Source: Spongiibacter pelagi (lineage in GTDB: Bacteria; Pseudomonadota; Gammaproteobacteria; Pseudomonadales; Spongiibacteraceae). Taken from it: DNA of 64,000 nt. Within the stretch, counting starts at the first letter, position 1, and each line of letters opens with the position of its first letter. A program made the translations under genes and the position numbers. The notes under the pieces are model-generated. The model was not told the origin of the DNA. It saw nothing but the letters and a program-made list of their open reading frames with translations, and made no database searches. Of this stretch, positions 52,941 through 61,412 are shown piece after piece. The stretch is taken from assembly GCF_014705705.1 (NCBI RefSeq), contig NZ_JACXLD010000001.1, positions 682,001 through 746,000 of the forward strand. The letters run 5' to 3'.

Positions 52941-54359
52941 TTATTTCAGCGTTGCCGCTTTTAGCTCATCAAAACTGCGCTGCAAACACTGCGCATAAAA
53001 TGCAGGGTCCGGCATCATTTGTCGGCAGGCAGTAAAAGAAACCGAGATGCTTCCTTTCTTGTCTAGCACTGAACTATAAACAATATGAAACAGACCGACA
53101 TTAGGCAGTAGCGGACCAAGCGCCATGAAATCTACCAGTTTAGCCCCGCAAAAATAAAGCTGTTCTTGAGGGCCTGGCACATTGGTGACGATGGTGTTAA
53201 AAATAACCGCCGACTCCGCAAGTCCGGTTGAGGTTGCCGCGCGCAAGGCCAGTGACAGCATTCCCCCCGGCAAAACATCGGTCACTTTCATTGTTACTCT
53301 GGGGCCGAGGGCGTTGGCGAAAGATTTACTTTCCATTGAGGCTTGGTGGATGGCTTCCAAACGGTCCTTGGGGTCTTGGATAGCGGAATGCAGGGAAACC
53401 GTCATAAAGCCCACCATATTTCCGCCGGCGTCCGCTTCTTGGTCGTTGCGTACATCAATGGGGCAGCCGGCAACCAAGTTTTCTTTGGGCATGGCTTGGC
53501 GACTTTCAAGATAATGCCGCATGGCCCCGGAAATAATGGTCAACATAACATCGTTAATCGTGGCGCCTTCGCAGGTGTTTTTAATGGCGCGAATATCGGC
53601 AAAATCAAAGGGCAGCGCATCGCAGACCCGGTGCGGAGAAATTTTGCCTTGGAATAGCGTTTCTTGCTTGTCTTCCAATTTTTGAAAGTCGCCGTCTTTG
53701 CGGCCTTGGTAAAGACGCAGCGCAGAGGGGATCATCTCCTTACCAAAATTCCATAGTTGCGCAGGCTTGCGCAGGTTGTTGAGCAGCGCGGCACCGAGTA
53801 GCTTGCGGTTGGAAATATGCTCTTTGGCTGGAGTGGGGCCAGCGGGCAATTGGTTTATCTCAGCGCTTAAATCATGCAATAAAGGAATAAATTGAGCGCC
53901 GGTGGCGCCGTCCATCGCGGCGTGATGCACCTTAATAAGTAGTGCAAAACAGCCCTTGGGTAGATTTTTAACCTTGTCTAATCCCTCAATAACGTAGATT
54001 TCCCACAGTGGAAGATTCATATCCATGGGGCGCGCATGTAGGCGCGAGGCAAGAATACAGAGCTGTCGCCAATCGCCCGGCTTGGGCAGCGCAAGGTGGT
54101 GTACATGGCGTTCAATGTCGATCTCGCCAGCGCTTTCCCACCAGGGCTGATCCAGATTCATTGGAACTTTACGCAGGCGCTGGGTGAAGATCGGTGAGAG
54201 GTGTAGCCGCTGCTGTAATAGTTGCAGGATTTGCTTAAAGCGAACCAGTCCACCCTGAGCGGTGGCTTGGTCGTAGATTGCCATAATGCCGAAATGTTGG
54301 GGCAAGCCCTGTAATTCGGCGTGAATAAACATGGCGTCCTGGCCGGTGAGCTGTCGCAT
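52941..54359 (-). CDS. WS/DGAT-family acyltransferase
   Basis: 472-residue wax ester synthase / diacylglycerol acyltransferase-type protein. The catalytic HHAAMDG is at 145-151. The family's PLWEIYVIEGL near 117-127 and NTIVTNVPGPQEQLYFCG near 396-413 are also present. Such enzymes store surplus acyl-CoA as neutral lipid. AAGGA precedes the ATG. The acyl-CoA dehydrogenases and other acyltransferases in the window fit a lipid-active cell. Whether it makes wax ester or triacylglycerol cannot be read. Confidence 0.93.
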   Translation of the reverse strand: MRQLTGQDAMFIHAELQGLPQHFGIMAIYDQATAQGGLVRFKQILQLLQQRLHLSPIFTQRLRKVPMNLDQPWWESAGEIDIERHVHHLALPKPGDWRQLCILASRLHARPMDMNLPLWEIYVIEGLDKVKNLPKGCFALLIKVHHAAMDGATGAQFIPLLHDLSAEINQLPAGPTPAKEHISNRKLLGAALLNNLRKPAQLWNFGKEMIPSALRLYQGRKDGDFQKLEDKQETLFQGKISPHRVCDALPFDFADIRAIKNTCEGATINDVMLTIISGAMRHYLESRQAMPKENLVAGCPIDVRNDQEADAGGNMVGFMTVSLHSAIQDPKDRLEAIHQASMESKSFANALGPRVTMKVTDVLPGGMLSLALRAATSTGLAESAVIFNTIVTNVPGPQEQLYFCGAKLVDFMALGPLLPNVGLFHIVYSSVLDKKGSISVSFTACRQMMPDPAFYAQCLQRSFDELKAATLK

Positions 54360-54390
54360 AGTTGCTGTCCTTGATTCTTATTGTTGTGCG

Positions 54391-54424
54391 ATAAGTTGTT
54401 GTGGCAATAGTTGTTGTGGCAATG
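54391..54424. repeat. Short direct repeat
   Basis: GTTGTTGTGGCAAT occurs twice in tandem between the WS/DGAT gene and the small membrane protein gene. Low complexity; no function seen. Confidence 0.6.
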
Positions 54425-54442
54425 ATTGCTCTGAGCTCAGTC

Positions 54443-54742
54443 TTAGAAAATCCAAGCGAGCATGAGCCAGATAACGATAAAAAAGCCGAGAAAGCCGCCA
54501 AGCATATATTGCAGCTCACCAAGCAAGCCATCGCCTGCGGCGAGTGCGAAAACCACTAGGGTGATGGTGGTGACGAAAAATGAAATTACGGCGGCATTTT
54601 TTAGGCCCAATCCGGGGCTGAACGTGGTGGCAATAAACTCATTGACTAAGGGCAGCATCAGCCACCCAGACAATACCACCAAGCCTAAAAGGACTGCTGC
54701 AATGAGCAGGATGCGGGTGGGCGAAGTTTGGCGCTCGCTCAT
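54443..54742 (-). CDS. Small membrane protein of unknown function
   Basis: 99-residue protein with three hydrophobic segments (about 11-32, 48-68, 78-98) and a basic, polar N-terminus. No family recognised. Its ATG overlaps the stop of the PH-domain gene by 4 bases, so the two are probably co-translated and may work together at the inner membrane. Confidence 0.75.
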   Translation of the reverse strand: MSERQTSPTRILLIAAVLLGLVVLSGWLMLPLVNEFIATTFSPGLGLKNAAVISFFVTTITLVVFALAAGDGLLGELQYMLGGFLGFFIVIWLMLAWIF

Positions 54743-55122
54743 TGGGCCGCGCTCGCCTGATTGGCTTTAATCAAGTCGCGAAAGACCTCGGGCTCGGGCA
54801 GGCCAGCCGCTTGGATTTCTGGGGTGTCGCCAGCGGTGAAGATCGAAACCGTGCCGACCCCAAAAATACGATTAAAGAAGGACTGAGTGATTTTTACGGT
54901 GCGAATGCTGCTGACACTGAGTTCGGTGCGCTCCTTGCTGAGCAGGCCTTGCTCTAGCACCACTTCGCTGCCGTTGATTTCCAGCTTGGTGGATTTACAT
55001 TTTAAATACCAGTACAGCAAGATAATGATGCCGACCCCTACAGGCACGAGCAGGCAAGCCAGCAAGAAGCCAAAAAAATTATTGCGCCACATGGACGGGT
55101 GTTGGGAATAGGGGGTGCTCAT
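54739..55122 (-). CDS. Bacterial PH-domain (bPH/DUF304) membrane protein
   Basis: 127-residue protein with one or two helices at about 15-40 followed by a beta-rich bacterial pleckstrin-like domain (LEINGSEVVLEQGLLSKERTELSVSSIRTVKI). The GLLSKERTELSVSSIRTV motif matches DUF304 proteins. GGAGAG precedes the ATG. It is read together with the next small membrane protein (4-base overlap). Function unknown. Confidence 0.85.
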   Translation of the reverse strand: MSTPYSQHPSMWRNNFFGFLLACLLVPVGVGIIILLYWYLKCKSTKLEINGSEVVLEQGLLSKERTELSVSSIRTVKITQSFFNRIFGVGTVSIFTAGDTPEIQAAGLPEPEVFRDLIKANQASAAQ

Positions 55123-55176
55123 ATTTCACTCTCTCCAAAAAATCTGCCAATTATTCTACACAAATCACGAGCTTTG

Positions 55177-55632
55177 TTATTGCTCGCTTTCTATTGTGAT
55201 GACCGCCGCACCGTACTGTTCAATAAATTCTGGGGGCATGCGGCGGGGCTTGCCATTACTCATTCGAATACAGATCAACTGCCATTTTGCCCGGAATAGG
55301 GTGTGGCCGTCCTCGTGTACCAATTGAAATCGCCGCTCCATACTCAGGCGGTTGTCATTGCCGGTAAGCCATGTGGCGAGTTTGCAGCGCTGGCCGAGAT
55401 AGGCCGCCTGAGTATAATCGTATTCCGCATGCCGAATTGCCATAGCGGCATCTAATTGTTTGTAGCTTGCTAAATCCAAGTCCAGCGCTACCGAATGCGC
55501 CCAGCCCGCCTCCTGACACCAAGAAACGTAGACCGCATTGTTGACGTGCCCGAGTCCGTCGATATGTTCAGCCTGAATTTCGATATCACGAAGAAAAGGA
55601 TTTGGGTAATCAAATGGGGCATCTACTTTCAC
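55177..55632 (-). CDS. Hotdog-fold acyl-CoA thioesterase (4HBT-like)
   Basis: 151-residue hotdog protein. The catalytic-type motif HIDGLGHVNNAVY at 23-35 contains D25, H29 and N31, as in 4-hydroxybenzoyl-CoA thioesterase/YbgC-like enzymes. A second conserved strand MAIRHAEYDYTQAAYLGQ follows. The start is GTG at 55632. Likely hydrolyses acyl-CoA or acyl-ACP; substrate unknown. Confidence 0.88.
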   Translation of the reverse strand: MKVDAPFDYPNPFLRDIEIQAEHIDGLGHVNNAVYVSWCQEAGWAHSVALDLDLASYKQLDAAMAIRHAEYDYTQAAYLGQRCKLATWLTGNDNRLSMERRFQLVHEDGHTLFRAKWQLICIRMSNGKPRRMPPEFIEQYGAAVITIESEQ

Positions 55633-56046
55633 AATCTGGTCCGTTCGAAATAGGTTTTTGTTGTTTCGGCTCTGAATGATGGGCCCATTATCCTTGATAA
55701 GACACGCTGCTGCGAATTGTACCTAGCGGTATAAGTATTAGCGCGTATCTGTTAGCTCTGCTGTTTTACAGCATTTGCGCTAAGTGCCGTACTTGGCGCT
55801 GTTTTTGTGACATTTATCAATATCTTCGAAATAAAGAAACGACTTTGCTTAGCTGCGCTATACGCAAAAGTCCCTAGTTCTTCCTCGGGCTGCAACTGAT
55901 TCAATCTCCCACGTGGATAAATCTGTGTCGAAATTAAGCATTAAAGAAAGAGCTAAATGCACGGATTGTGATCTTTGAGTGTTGGGAACGCGTTCAGGTG
56001 TTGGTTTTCCTGTGGGCTTGGCAGCTGTGAATTTGGAGATAAAAGC
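55633..56046. other. Intergenic region upstream of the tandem lipoproteins
   Basis: 414 bases, A/T-rich, with no convincing gene. TGTGA-N6-TCAAT at 55806-55821 resembles one and a half CRP/Vfr half-sites. GGAGA at 56035-56039 sets the start of the first lipoprotein. No clear -35/-10 pair could be fixed. Confidence 0.6.
55806..55821. promoter_or_regulatory. Possible CRP/Vfr-type site
   Basis: TGTGACATTTATCAAT: the left half matches TGTGA exactly and the right half TCA of TCACA at the right 6-base spacing. It lies 225 bases before the lipoprotein start. Weak evidence. Confidence 0.25.
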
Positions 56047-57288
56047 ATGTTAAAGGAATTTGTAAATAAGGGATTGGCGGCATCGGTATTAGGCGCCAGT
56101 GTTTTTCTAACGGCCTGTGGTGGGGGCGGTGGCTCCAGCTCAGGTGGTTCACCTTCTACTTATAGCGGTGTGTCTGGCCCACTAGATGCAGTTCAGGAAC
56201 CCCTGTCTACTCAGGTGCTTTCTCCTTTAGGTGATGCCCTTTCAGGTACGCCGCTTGAGGGTACGGTTTCGTGCTTGGATCAAGTTGTGGTTCAAGATGT
56301 GGTCGATGTACTGGACGCGGTACTCGGTGCCAGCACCGATGGCATTCAGTTGGCGGCGACGGAGCTGACTAGCGATCTACCAAACCTATTGGCGTCTTTA
56401 GTCGGTGCGAGTGATTGTTCAGGTAGCGGCTCAGCAAGTGGTAACCCATTAGCGGGAACGCCACTGGCAGACCTTGGTTCGGCTTTTGACAGCATTCTGG
56501 GTAATTACGGCGGTAGCGCAGATAGCCCGCTGGACTTGGCTCAATTGGCTGACCTTCTGGAAATGCTAAGCGCGGCGATTGCCGACAATGTGCCTGCCGA
56601 GGTCGCAGAGGCACCTGTTCTTGGCGGTGCGCTGAGCACACTGGAAACGGCGCTGGCTGATCTGGCGGTAACGCTGGATGAAGTGCTGCTGCAAGATGGT
56701 TACGGCACCTCGGAAGCGGTAACTACGACCCTTGAAAACCTGCTGAACAATGTCTTTATCAATATTTTGCCGGTGGCCTTTATTGAAGAGCAGTCCGGTC
56801 AGCAAGGATTGTTCAGTGCGCCGATTCAGTCTGGTGTAGCCGATCTGACGACTCAGCTCGACAGCGCTTTGTCTACTGTTGTGCCGCCTTTGTTTGAAGC
56901 GCTGGGTACGCTGGTTGATACGCTTAATGGTGCATTGTCTGGCAATTTGGGTGGAGGAACTGCAGATCCAAATTTTGGTGATCTGAGTGCAATCATGACT
57001 CCTCTGACTCAATTAGGTGATCTGCTGGCGGCTGGCGGTTCAGGCTCAGGTTCTACTGGTGGCCTGACTGGTACACCGCTGGATCTGCTGCTGGCCCCAC
57101 TTGCAGATGCTATCGAAACTGGCGGCGTGGGCTCTTGTCCGCTGTCATCTACTCCGCTGAACCCTGTATGTGGAGTGGTGGATAGCCTGCTGAGCACCTT
57201 GAGCTTGAATCCCGGTACCGACCCTGTTTCTGCCCTGCTTGGTTTGGTAAACAACCTGCTTAGCAGCTTGGGACTGGGTCAATCCTAA
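56047..57288 (+). CDS. Lipoprotein of unknown family, tandem copy 1
   Basis: 413-residue predicted lipoprotein: signal with lipobox LTAC (C24) followed by a Gly/Ser linker. The mature part is acidic and rich in L, A, D, G and S, with few aromatic or basic residues. Its paralogue downstream matches in ordered blocks: GPLDAVQEPLSTQV, LAATELTSDLPNLLASLVG, NPLAGTPL, NVFINILPVAFIEEQ and a final GTPLDLLLAPLADAIE. Cysteines C76, C124, C364 and C375 are shared and could form two disulfides. The ATG at 56047 has GGAGA 7 bases upstream. I do not recognise the family. Surface or outer-membrane location is likely from the lipid anchor. Confidence 0.85.
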   Translation: MLKEFVNKGLAASVLGASVFLTACGGGGGSSSGGSPSTYSGVSGPLDAVQEPLSTQVLSPLGDALSGTPLEGTVSCLDQVVVQDVVDVLDAVLGASTDGIQLAATELTSDLPNLLASLVGASDCSGSGSASGNPLAGTPLADLGSAFDSILGNYGGSADSPLDLAQLADLLEMLSAAIADNVPAEVAEAPVLGGALSTLETALADLAVTLDEVLLQDGYGTSEAVTTTLENLLNNVFINILPVAFIEEQSGQQGLFSAPIQSGVADLTTQLDSALSTVVPPLFEALGTLVDTLNGALSGNLGGGTADPNFGDLSAIMTPLTQLGDLLAAGGSGSGSTGGLTGTPLDLLLAPLADAIETGGVGSCPLSSTPLNPVCGVVDSLLSTLSLNPGTDPVSALLGLVNNLLSSLGLGQS

Positions 57289-57324
57289 TTTCGCTGAGGC
57301 AGCTCAATAGTATGTTTTAAAGGT

Positions 57325-57348
57325 ATGGGTCAACAGATGTTGGCCCAT
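57325..57348 (+). terminator. Hairpin between the two lipoprotein genes
   Basis: An 11-base inverted repeat (ATGGGTCAACA / TGTTGGCCCAT, one G-T pair, 2-base loop) lies 37 bases after the first lipoprotein stop. Only a short TT follows, so it is a partial terminator or mRNA-stabilising structure. Confidence 0.4.
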
Positions 57349-57486
57349 TTGCGTAGAAAGTTCGGGAAACCCCGTACTTTCGTCGATTCAAAACTCTGTT
57401 CAGATAGTGGGCTTATCTGGCTGCTTGTAAGTCGCCAGATTACCGCCTAGCTCAGGCAAAAAGTCTTTGTTCGAGGGAACGTTTTC

Positions 57487-58740
57487 ATGACAGATAAATT
57501 CGCAAGCAAATTATTACCCGCGCTAATCTTGGGCTGTAGCATTATGGTTACGGCCTGTGGTGGTGGCGGTTCATCTAAATCATCACCGACTACTACCGGT
57601 GACAATACCGACACGGGTTCAGAGACTCCTGTGCAATATGCCGGAGTAGAAGGCCCGCTGGATGCGCTGCAAGATCCGTTATCCACGCAAGTTTTTGGTG
57701 GCTTGTCTAGCGCAGCCGCAGGGACTCCATTGGAAGCGGCCCTTACTTGTTTAGGGCAGGTTGTTGCAGAAGATGTCATTGATATTCTGGATGCCTTTGC
57801 GGCGATTGATCCCGCTACTGGTGATCCGCAGGCGGCATTTGAATCCGCTACAGCGAATGCCCAGCTGGCGGCTACTGAGCTGACCGTGGATTTGCCCAAT
57901 ACCTTGGCATCCTTGGTAGGGCAGGGTGACTGCACAACAAGCTCTACGGATTCATCGGGTTCAGATAATCCGCTTGCGGGTACACCGCTAGAAGCGCTTG
58001 GAACTGCACTGGCGGCGGCGTTGGCCAATGGCGGTGATCCATCCAGCATGAGTCCAGCGCAATTGGCGGTATTGTTCCAAGAGTTGGCGGCCGCGTTTTC
58101 TGAAGGAACCAGCAGCCTGCCCCCAGAAGTGACTAGCGCGCCGATTTTGAGTGGTGCTCTGGACACCATCGGTACTGCTCTAACCGATTTAGGTAATGTG
58201 GCGTTGGCGGCGGCCAGCAGCGATGGTGTGGCGGTATCTGGCACTACAACGCAAACCGTAGACAATCTGCTGAAGAATGTGCTGATAAATGTTTTACCGG
58301 TTGCTTTCCTTGAAGAGCAGGCGGATCAAGACGGTGTCGTCAGCGACCAGATTGACGCTGGCGTTAGCGCGCTAAGTGCGCAACTGTTTACCGGACTATC
58401 TACCGTAATGGTGCCGCTGTTTGACGGTATTGGTACTTTAATGGATGCCATTACCGGCAGCATGGCAGGTGGCGATGATGGTCAGAGCACCGGCCCAACC
58501 TATACGCCGCTGGATGAGATATTAGGGCCTTTGGCCGATGCGGCCGCTGGTTTTAGTAGCGACGGTGAAAGTGGTACTGGCCCAACCGGCACACCGTTGG
58601 ATGTTCTGCTAGCGCCAATCGCAAGTGCGATTGAAGGTGGTGGTGCGGCGGCGTGTCCATTGGCCGATACCCCGCTGTCGACAGTTTGCGATGCGGTGGA
58701 TGGCATTTTGGCCCAACTATTGGGTGCGCTAAGCGTCTAA
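57487..58740 (+). CDS. Lipoprotein of unknown family, tandem copy 2
   Basis: 417-residue paralogue of the gene before it. Lipobox VTAC (C24) and Gly/Ser/Thr linker, then the same blocks: GPLDALQDPLSTQV, LAATELTVDLPNTLASLVG, NPLAGTPL, NVLINVLPVAFLEEQ, GTPLDVLLAPIASAIE. Cysteines C88, C149, C390 and C401 align with those of copy 1, including the 11-residue spacing of the last pair. The C-terminus is shorter than in copy 1. GAGGGA precedes the ATG. A strong terminator follows. Function unknown. Confidence 0.85.
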   Translation: MTDKFASKLLPALILGCSIMVTACGGGGSSKSSPTTTGDNTDTGSETPVQYAGVEGPLDALQDPLSTQVFGGLSSAAAGTPLEAALTCLGQVVAEDVIDILDAFAAIDPATGDPQAAFESATANAQLAATELTVDLPNTLASLVGQGDCTTSSTDSSGSDNPLAGTPLEALGTALAAALANGGDPSSMSPAQLAVLFQELAAAFSEGTSSLPPEVTSAPILSGALDTIGTALTDLGNVALAAASSDGVAVSGTTTQTVDNLLKNVLINVLPVAFLEEQADQDGVVSDQIDAGVSALSAQLFTGLSTVMVPLFDGIGTLMDAITGSMAGGDDGQSTGPTYTPLDEILGPLADAAAGFSSDGESGTGPTGTPLDVLLAPIASAIEGGGAAACPLADTPLSTVCDAVDGILAQLLGALSV

Positions 58741-58760
58741 TTCTCGCTCGCTAAAACGTA

Positions 58761-58792
58761 AAAGAAGTGACCCTTTGTGGTCACTTTTTTTA
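58761..58792 (+). terminator. Rho-independent terminator after the lipoprotein pair
   Basis: Perfect 8-bp stem AAGTGACC / GGTCACTT with a 6-base loop and a run of seven or more Ts, 24 bases after the stop at 58740. Confidence 0.95.
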
Positions 58793-58878
58793 TGCCTAAA
58801 TTTTAATCAGCGATGGCGCTGAGATATTCTTATCCATTTATTTGTTCTTACAACACACGTTGCGCGGCAAAGGCAGTA

Positions 58879-58907
58879 TAATAACCACTTTTGGAAAATG
58901 GTTATTA
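58879..58907 (+). promoter_or_regulatory. Inverted repeat enclosing the phnA ribosome site
   Basis: TAATAACCA and TGGTTATTA form perfect 9-bp arms with an 11-base loop (58888-58898) that contains GGAAAA, the only ribosome-site candidate. The 3' arm ends on the first base of the preferred start codon at 58907. This could act as an operator in DNA or as a translational hairpin in RNA. Confidence 0.55.
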
Positions 58908-59476
58908 TGAGTCTCGAGCAAATCCTAAACGAACGTAGCGGCAATGTGTGTGAACTGTGTGGTAGCGCTGAGTCTCTATCGCCGTTGGCGGTGCCGCCAA
59001 GACTTGCAGACAATGCGACTGATTGCGTGAATGCCTGTGAGGTTTGTCGCAAGCAGTTGGCCGAAGGCGGTGAGCTCGATGTAAATCACTGGCACTGCCT
59101 GAATCAGAGTATGTGGAGCGAAGTGCCTGCGGTGCAGGTGATGGCTTTCCAGATTCTTAAGCGCTTGAGTGCAGAACCTTGGGCGCAAGACTTGCTGGAT
59201 ATGTTGTATCTGGACGATGAGTTAACTACTTGGGCAAAGCAGGGTTTAGAGTCGGCCAATGCTGAAAAAACCCTTGATTCTAATGGCGCAGTTCTACAGG
59301 CCGGCGATACCGTAACGCTGATCAAGGATCTGGATGTTAAGGGCGCGAATTTTACCGCCAAGCGCGGTACGGCGGTGCGCGGTATTAGCCTGACCAGTAA
59401 TCCCGAACATATTGAAGGCCGGGTTAACGGTCAGCGTATTGTGATTATTAGTAAGTTTGTTAAACGCTCAAACTAA
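58907..59476 (+). CDS. PhnA-like zinc-ribbon protein
   Basis: 189-residue protein. The N-terminus has a zinc-ribbon-like pair CELCG (about 15-19) and CEVCRK (about 44-49). The C-terminal ~70 residues form the PhnA domain: LQAGDTVTLIKDLDVKGANFTAKRGT. It is longer than E. coli PhnA (111). Despite the name, PhnA proteins are not shown to degrade phosphonates here and no phn genes are near. The ATG at 58907 is preferred to one three codons upstream. Followed by a terminator shared with motB. Confidence 0.85.
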   Translation: MSLEQILNERSGNVCELCGSAESLSPLAVPPRLADNATDCVNACEVCRKQLAEGGELDVNHWHCLNQSMWSEVPAVQVMAFQILKRLSAEPWAQDLLDMLYLDDELTTWAKQGLESANAEKTLDSNGAVLQAGDTVTLIKDLDVKGANFTAKRGTAVRGISLTSNPEHIEGRVNGQRIVIISKFVKRSN

Positions 59477-59482
59477 TAAACC

Positions 59483-59515
59483 CTGACTAGGGAATACCAT
59501 CTATTCCTTAGTCAG
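59483..59515. terminator. Bidirectional terminator between phnA and motB
   Basis: A 14-bp stem (CTGACTAGGGAATA / TATTCCTTAGTCAG, one G-T pair) with a 5-base loop lies between the convergent genes and overlaps the motB stop. Short T-runs follow on both strands. Confidence 0.65.
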
Positions 59516-60368
59516 AAGTTTCTGGAGTATCGCTTGGCGGGGCGGCTGCCTCGTCAGTCGTGGTTTCAATGTCCTTGCCGCGAACAATAAAATTGCCATC
59601 GGCATCAATGGTGTCATCTCGCAGCAGTACAACTTCTACCCGACGATTTTGTGCTCGCCCTTCCTCGGTATTATTGTCTCCCAGCGGGCGTGTGTCGGCA
59701 TAACCGGCGAGACGGAAGCGCTGGTTGGGTAATTCGCCTACTGCGGTAATTTGATGCAGTACTGTGGCGGCCCTTGCTGAGGCCAAGTCCCAGTTTGAAC
59801 GGAATTTACTGTTGTGGATCGGCACCGGGTCGGTATGTCCAGCCACCACCACATGGCCGCCAATCTCATGTAAAACGTCGCTGATTTTCTTAATGACCGG
59901 GTAAAAGCTTTTGGACAGCTCGGCGCTGCCAATGGGGAATGAATTCATCTCTCGAATGCGGATGGTAATAACTTGCTCGCCATCGTTGGCGACTTCAACC
60001 AGGCCGCTTTCCATTTCCTTGCTGAGGTGGTCTTCCACTTTTTCAACGTCGATTGCCAGCGCATAACGCTTCAGTTCGTTCATGGATTCCTGACGAACCT
60101 GATTGCGAATAGTCGGGTTGGTGCGGCCGGGGCTGAATTCACGCTGGATAAAGCTGGTGCCCAAGGGCGTTTCTTTGGCTTTGACTTCGCGCTGTACGCC
60201 AAAGGCATCTTTCAGGGAGCCGGAAAGCTCCTTGAATTTTTGTTTGTCCAATTCGGAGAAGGAAAATAGCAACACGAAAAACGCCAGCAGCAGCGACATG
60301 AGGTCGGCAAAGGTCAGTATCCACGCAGGAGCGCCGGGGGCGACCTTTTTCTGAGGAGCGTCTTCCAT
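59508..60368 (-). CDS. motB: Flagellar stator protein MotB/PomB-like
   Basis: 286-residue stator B subunit. One transmembrane helix at about 15-38 contains the ion-binding D22 (ILTFADLMSLL). A long periplasmic linker leads to an OmpA-like peptidoglycan-binding domain (about 140-250; VVVAGHTDPVPIHNSKFRSN, then RVEVVLLR). The C-terminal tail is acidic and short. It starts 6 bases after motA. With the PomA-like partner it would form a stator that couples ion flow to flagellar rotation; the ion cannot be decided. No other flagellar gene lies nearby. Confidence 0.92.
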   Translation of the reverse strand: MEDAPQKKVAPGAPAWILTFADLMSLLLAFFVLLFSFSELDKQKFKELSGSLKDAFGVQREVKAKETPLGTSFIQREFSPGRTNPTIRNQVRQESMNELKRYALAIDVEKVEDHLSKEMESGLVEVANDGEQVITIRIREMNSFPIGSAELSKSFYPVIKKISDVLHEIGGHVVVAGHTDPVPIHNSKFRSNWDLASARAATVLHQITAVGELPNQRFRLAGYADTRPLGDNNTEEGRAQNRRVEVVLLRDDTIDADGNFIVRGKDIETTTDEAAAPPSDTPETSD

Positions 60369-60374
60369 GATTTC

Positions 60375-61151
60375 TTACGCCGCTTTAGTTTTGTTTTCAG
60401 CTTCGGCGTCTTTCGCGCCATCGGGTAAATAAGTCGCCAGCAGGGATTCCAATACGCGGGGGTTAAGCCCTTCTTGAATACCATCCACCGCTTCGAGAAT
60501 AAGGCTGCGGTTGCGGCGCTCTTCTGCAGTGCGGAAGGCGAGTTTGTCGGCAATGGGCAGGGCAACCGTATTGGCTAAAACCGCACCGTAAAGGGTGGTT
60601 AACAGCGCAACTGCCATAGCTGGGCCGATGGCTTTGGGGTCCGACATATTGGACATCATCTGCACTAGGCCGACCAGCGTACCGATCATGCCCATGGCGG
60701 GAAAGGAATCGCCCAAGCCTTTAAAAATCGCCTCGCCGGTTTCGTTGTGTTCAATAGTCAGGTTGATCTCTTTATTGAGCACGCGTTTAACAAAGGCGGG
60801 GTCGTGACCGTCGATGGCCATTTGTACGCCCTTGTCGAGAAATTCATTGCTGATTTCAGCGGATTCCAAGCCCAGCAATCCTTCGCGACGGGCGATGGTG
60901 GCCAGTTCAATACACTCTTGAATCAGGGATTGTGAGCTGGTGGGCTTGTGAACAAAGGCGCGGGACGCAACCTTAAAGGCACCAAGGGTTTGTGACAGCG
61001 GAAATTTAACGAGGTTAGCCAGTGCTCCGCCACCCAAAACGATAAGCAGACTGGGGGTATCAACAAAACTGGAGGCGCTGCCACCGACAAAGATGGCGGC
61101 GATAATGACGCCTAGTGCGCCGAACATACCTAGCAGGGTTGCGATATCCAC
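60375..61151 (-). CDS. motA: Flagellar stator protein MotA/PomA-like
   Basis: 258-residue stator A subunit with four predicted helices (about 5-23, 30-50, 148-168, 180-200). The GMIGTLVGLVQMMSNM stretch and VALLTTLYGAVLANTVALPIADKL are typical of the PomA/MotC subgroup, closer in length to Vibrio PomA than to E. coli MotA. GTG start at 61151 with GGAG 7 bases upstream. Paired with motB downstream. Confidence 0.92.
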   Translation of the reverse strand: MDIATLLGMFGALGVIIAAIFVGGSASSFVDTPSLLIVLGGGALANLVKFPLSQTLGAFKVASRAFVHKPTSSQSLIQECIELATIARREGLLGLESAEISNEFLDKGVQMAIDGHDPAFVKRVLNKEINLTIEHNETGEAIFKGLGDSFPAMGMIGTLVGLVQMMSNMSDPKAIGPAMAVALLTTLYGAVLANTVALPIADKLAFRTAEERRNRSLILEAVDGIQEGLNPRVLESLLATYLPDGAKDAEAENKTKAA

Positions 61152-61412
61152 GACAAAACTCCGTTAATGCTAGCCTCTAAAAATGGGGCAGGCTGCCTAA
61201 TTTAGTACCAGTTGGAAGTGACTGTACCGGAGTTTTTGGGAATTAGTTATAAGTAATATCCGCTGGAAAAATGGCCTAAAGTTCCCGGATCATGGGCGTT
61301 TAGGGCATTTTTTGGGGTGGTAAAAAAACCATAAAATATCGCTGATGGCTTAAGCCACGGTTCATTTTCACGGGCGTAATCTGAGCTCGATTCTAACGCG
61401 GAGGAGATGCAA

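Noticed and set aside
57447-58265. A 272-codon frame antisense to the second lipoprotein gene.
   Set aside because: Caused by the Ala/Ser/Gly codon bias of the lipoprotein; the plus-strand frame has a signal peptide, ribosome site and paralogue.
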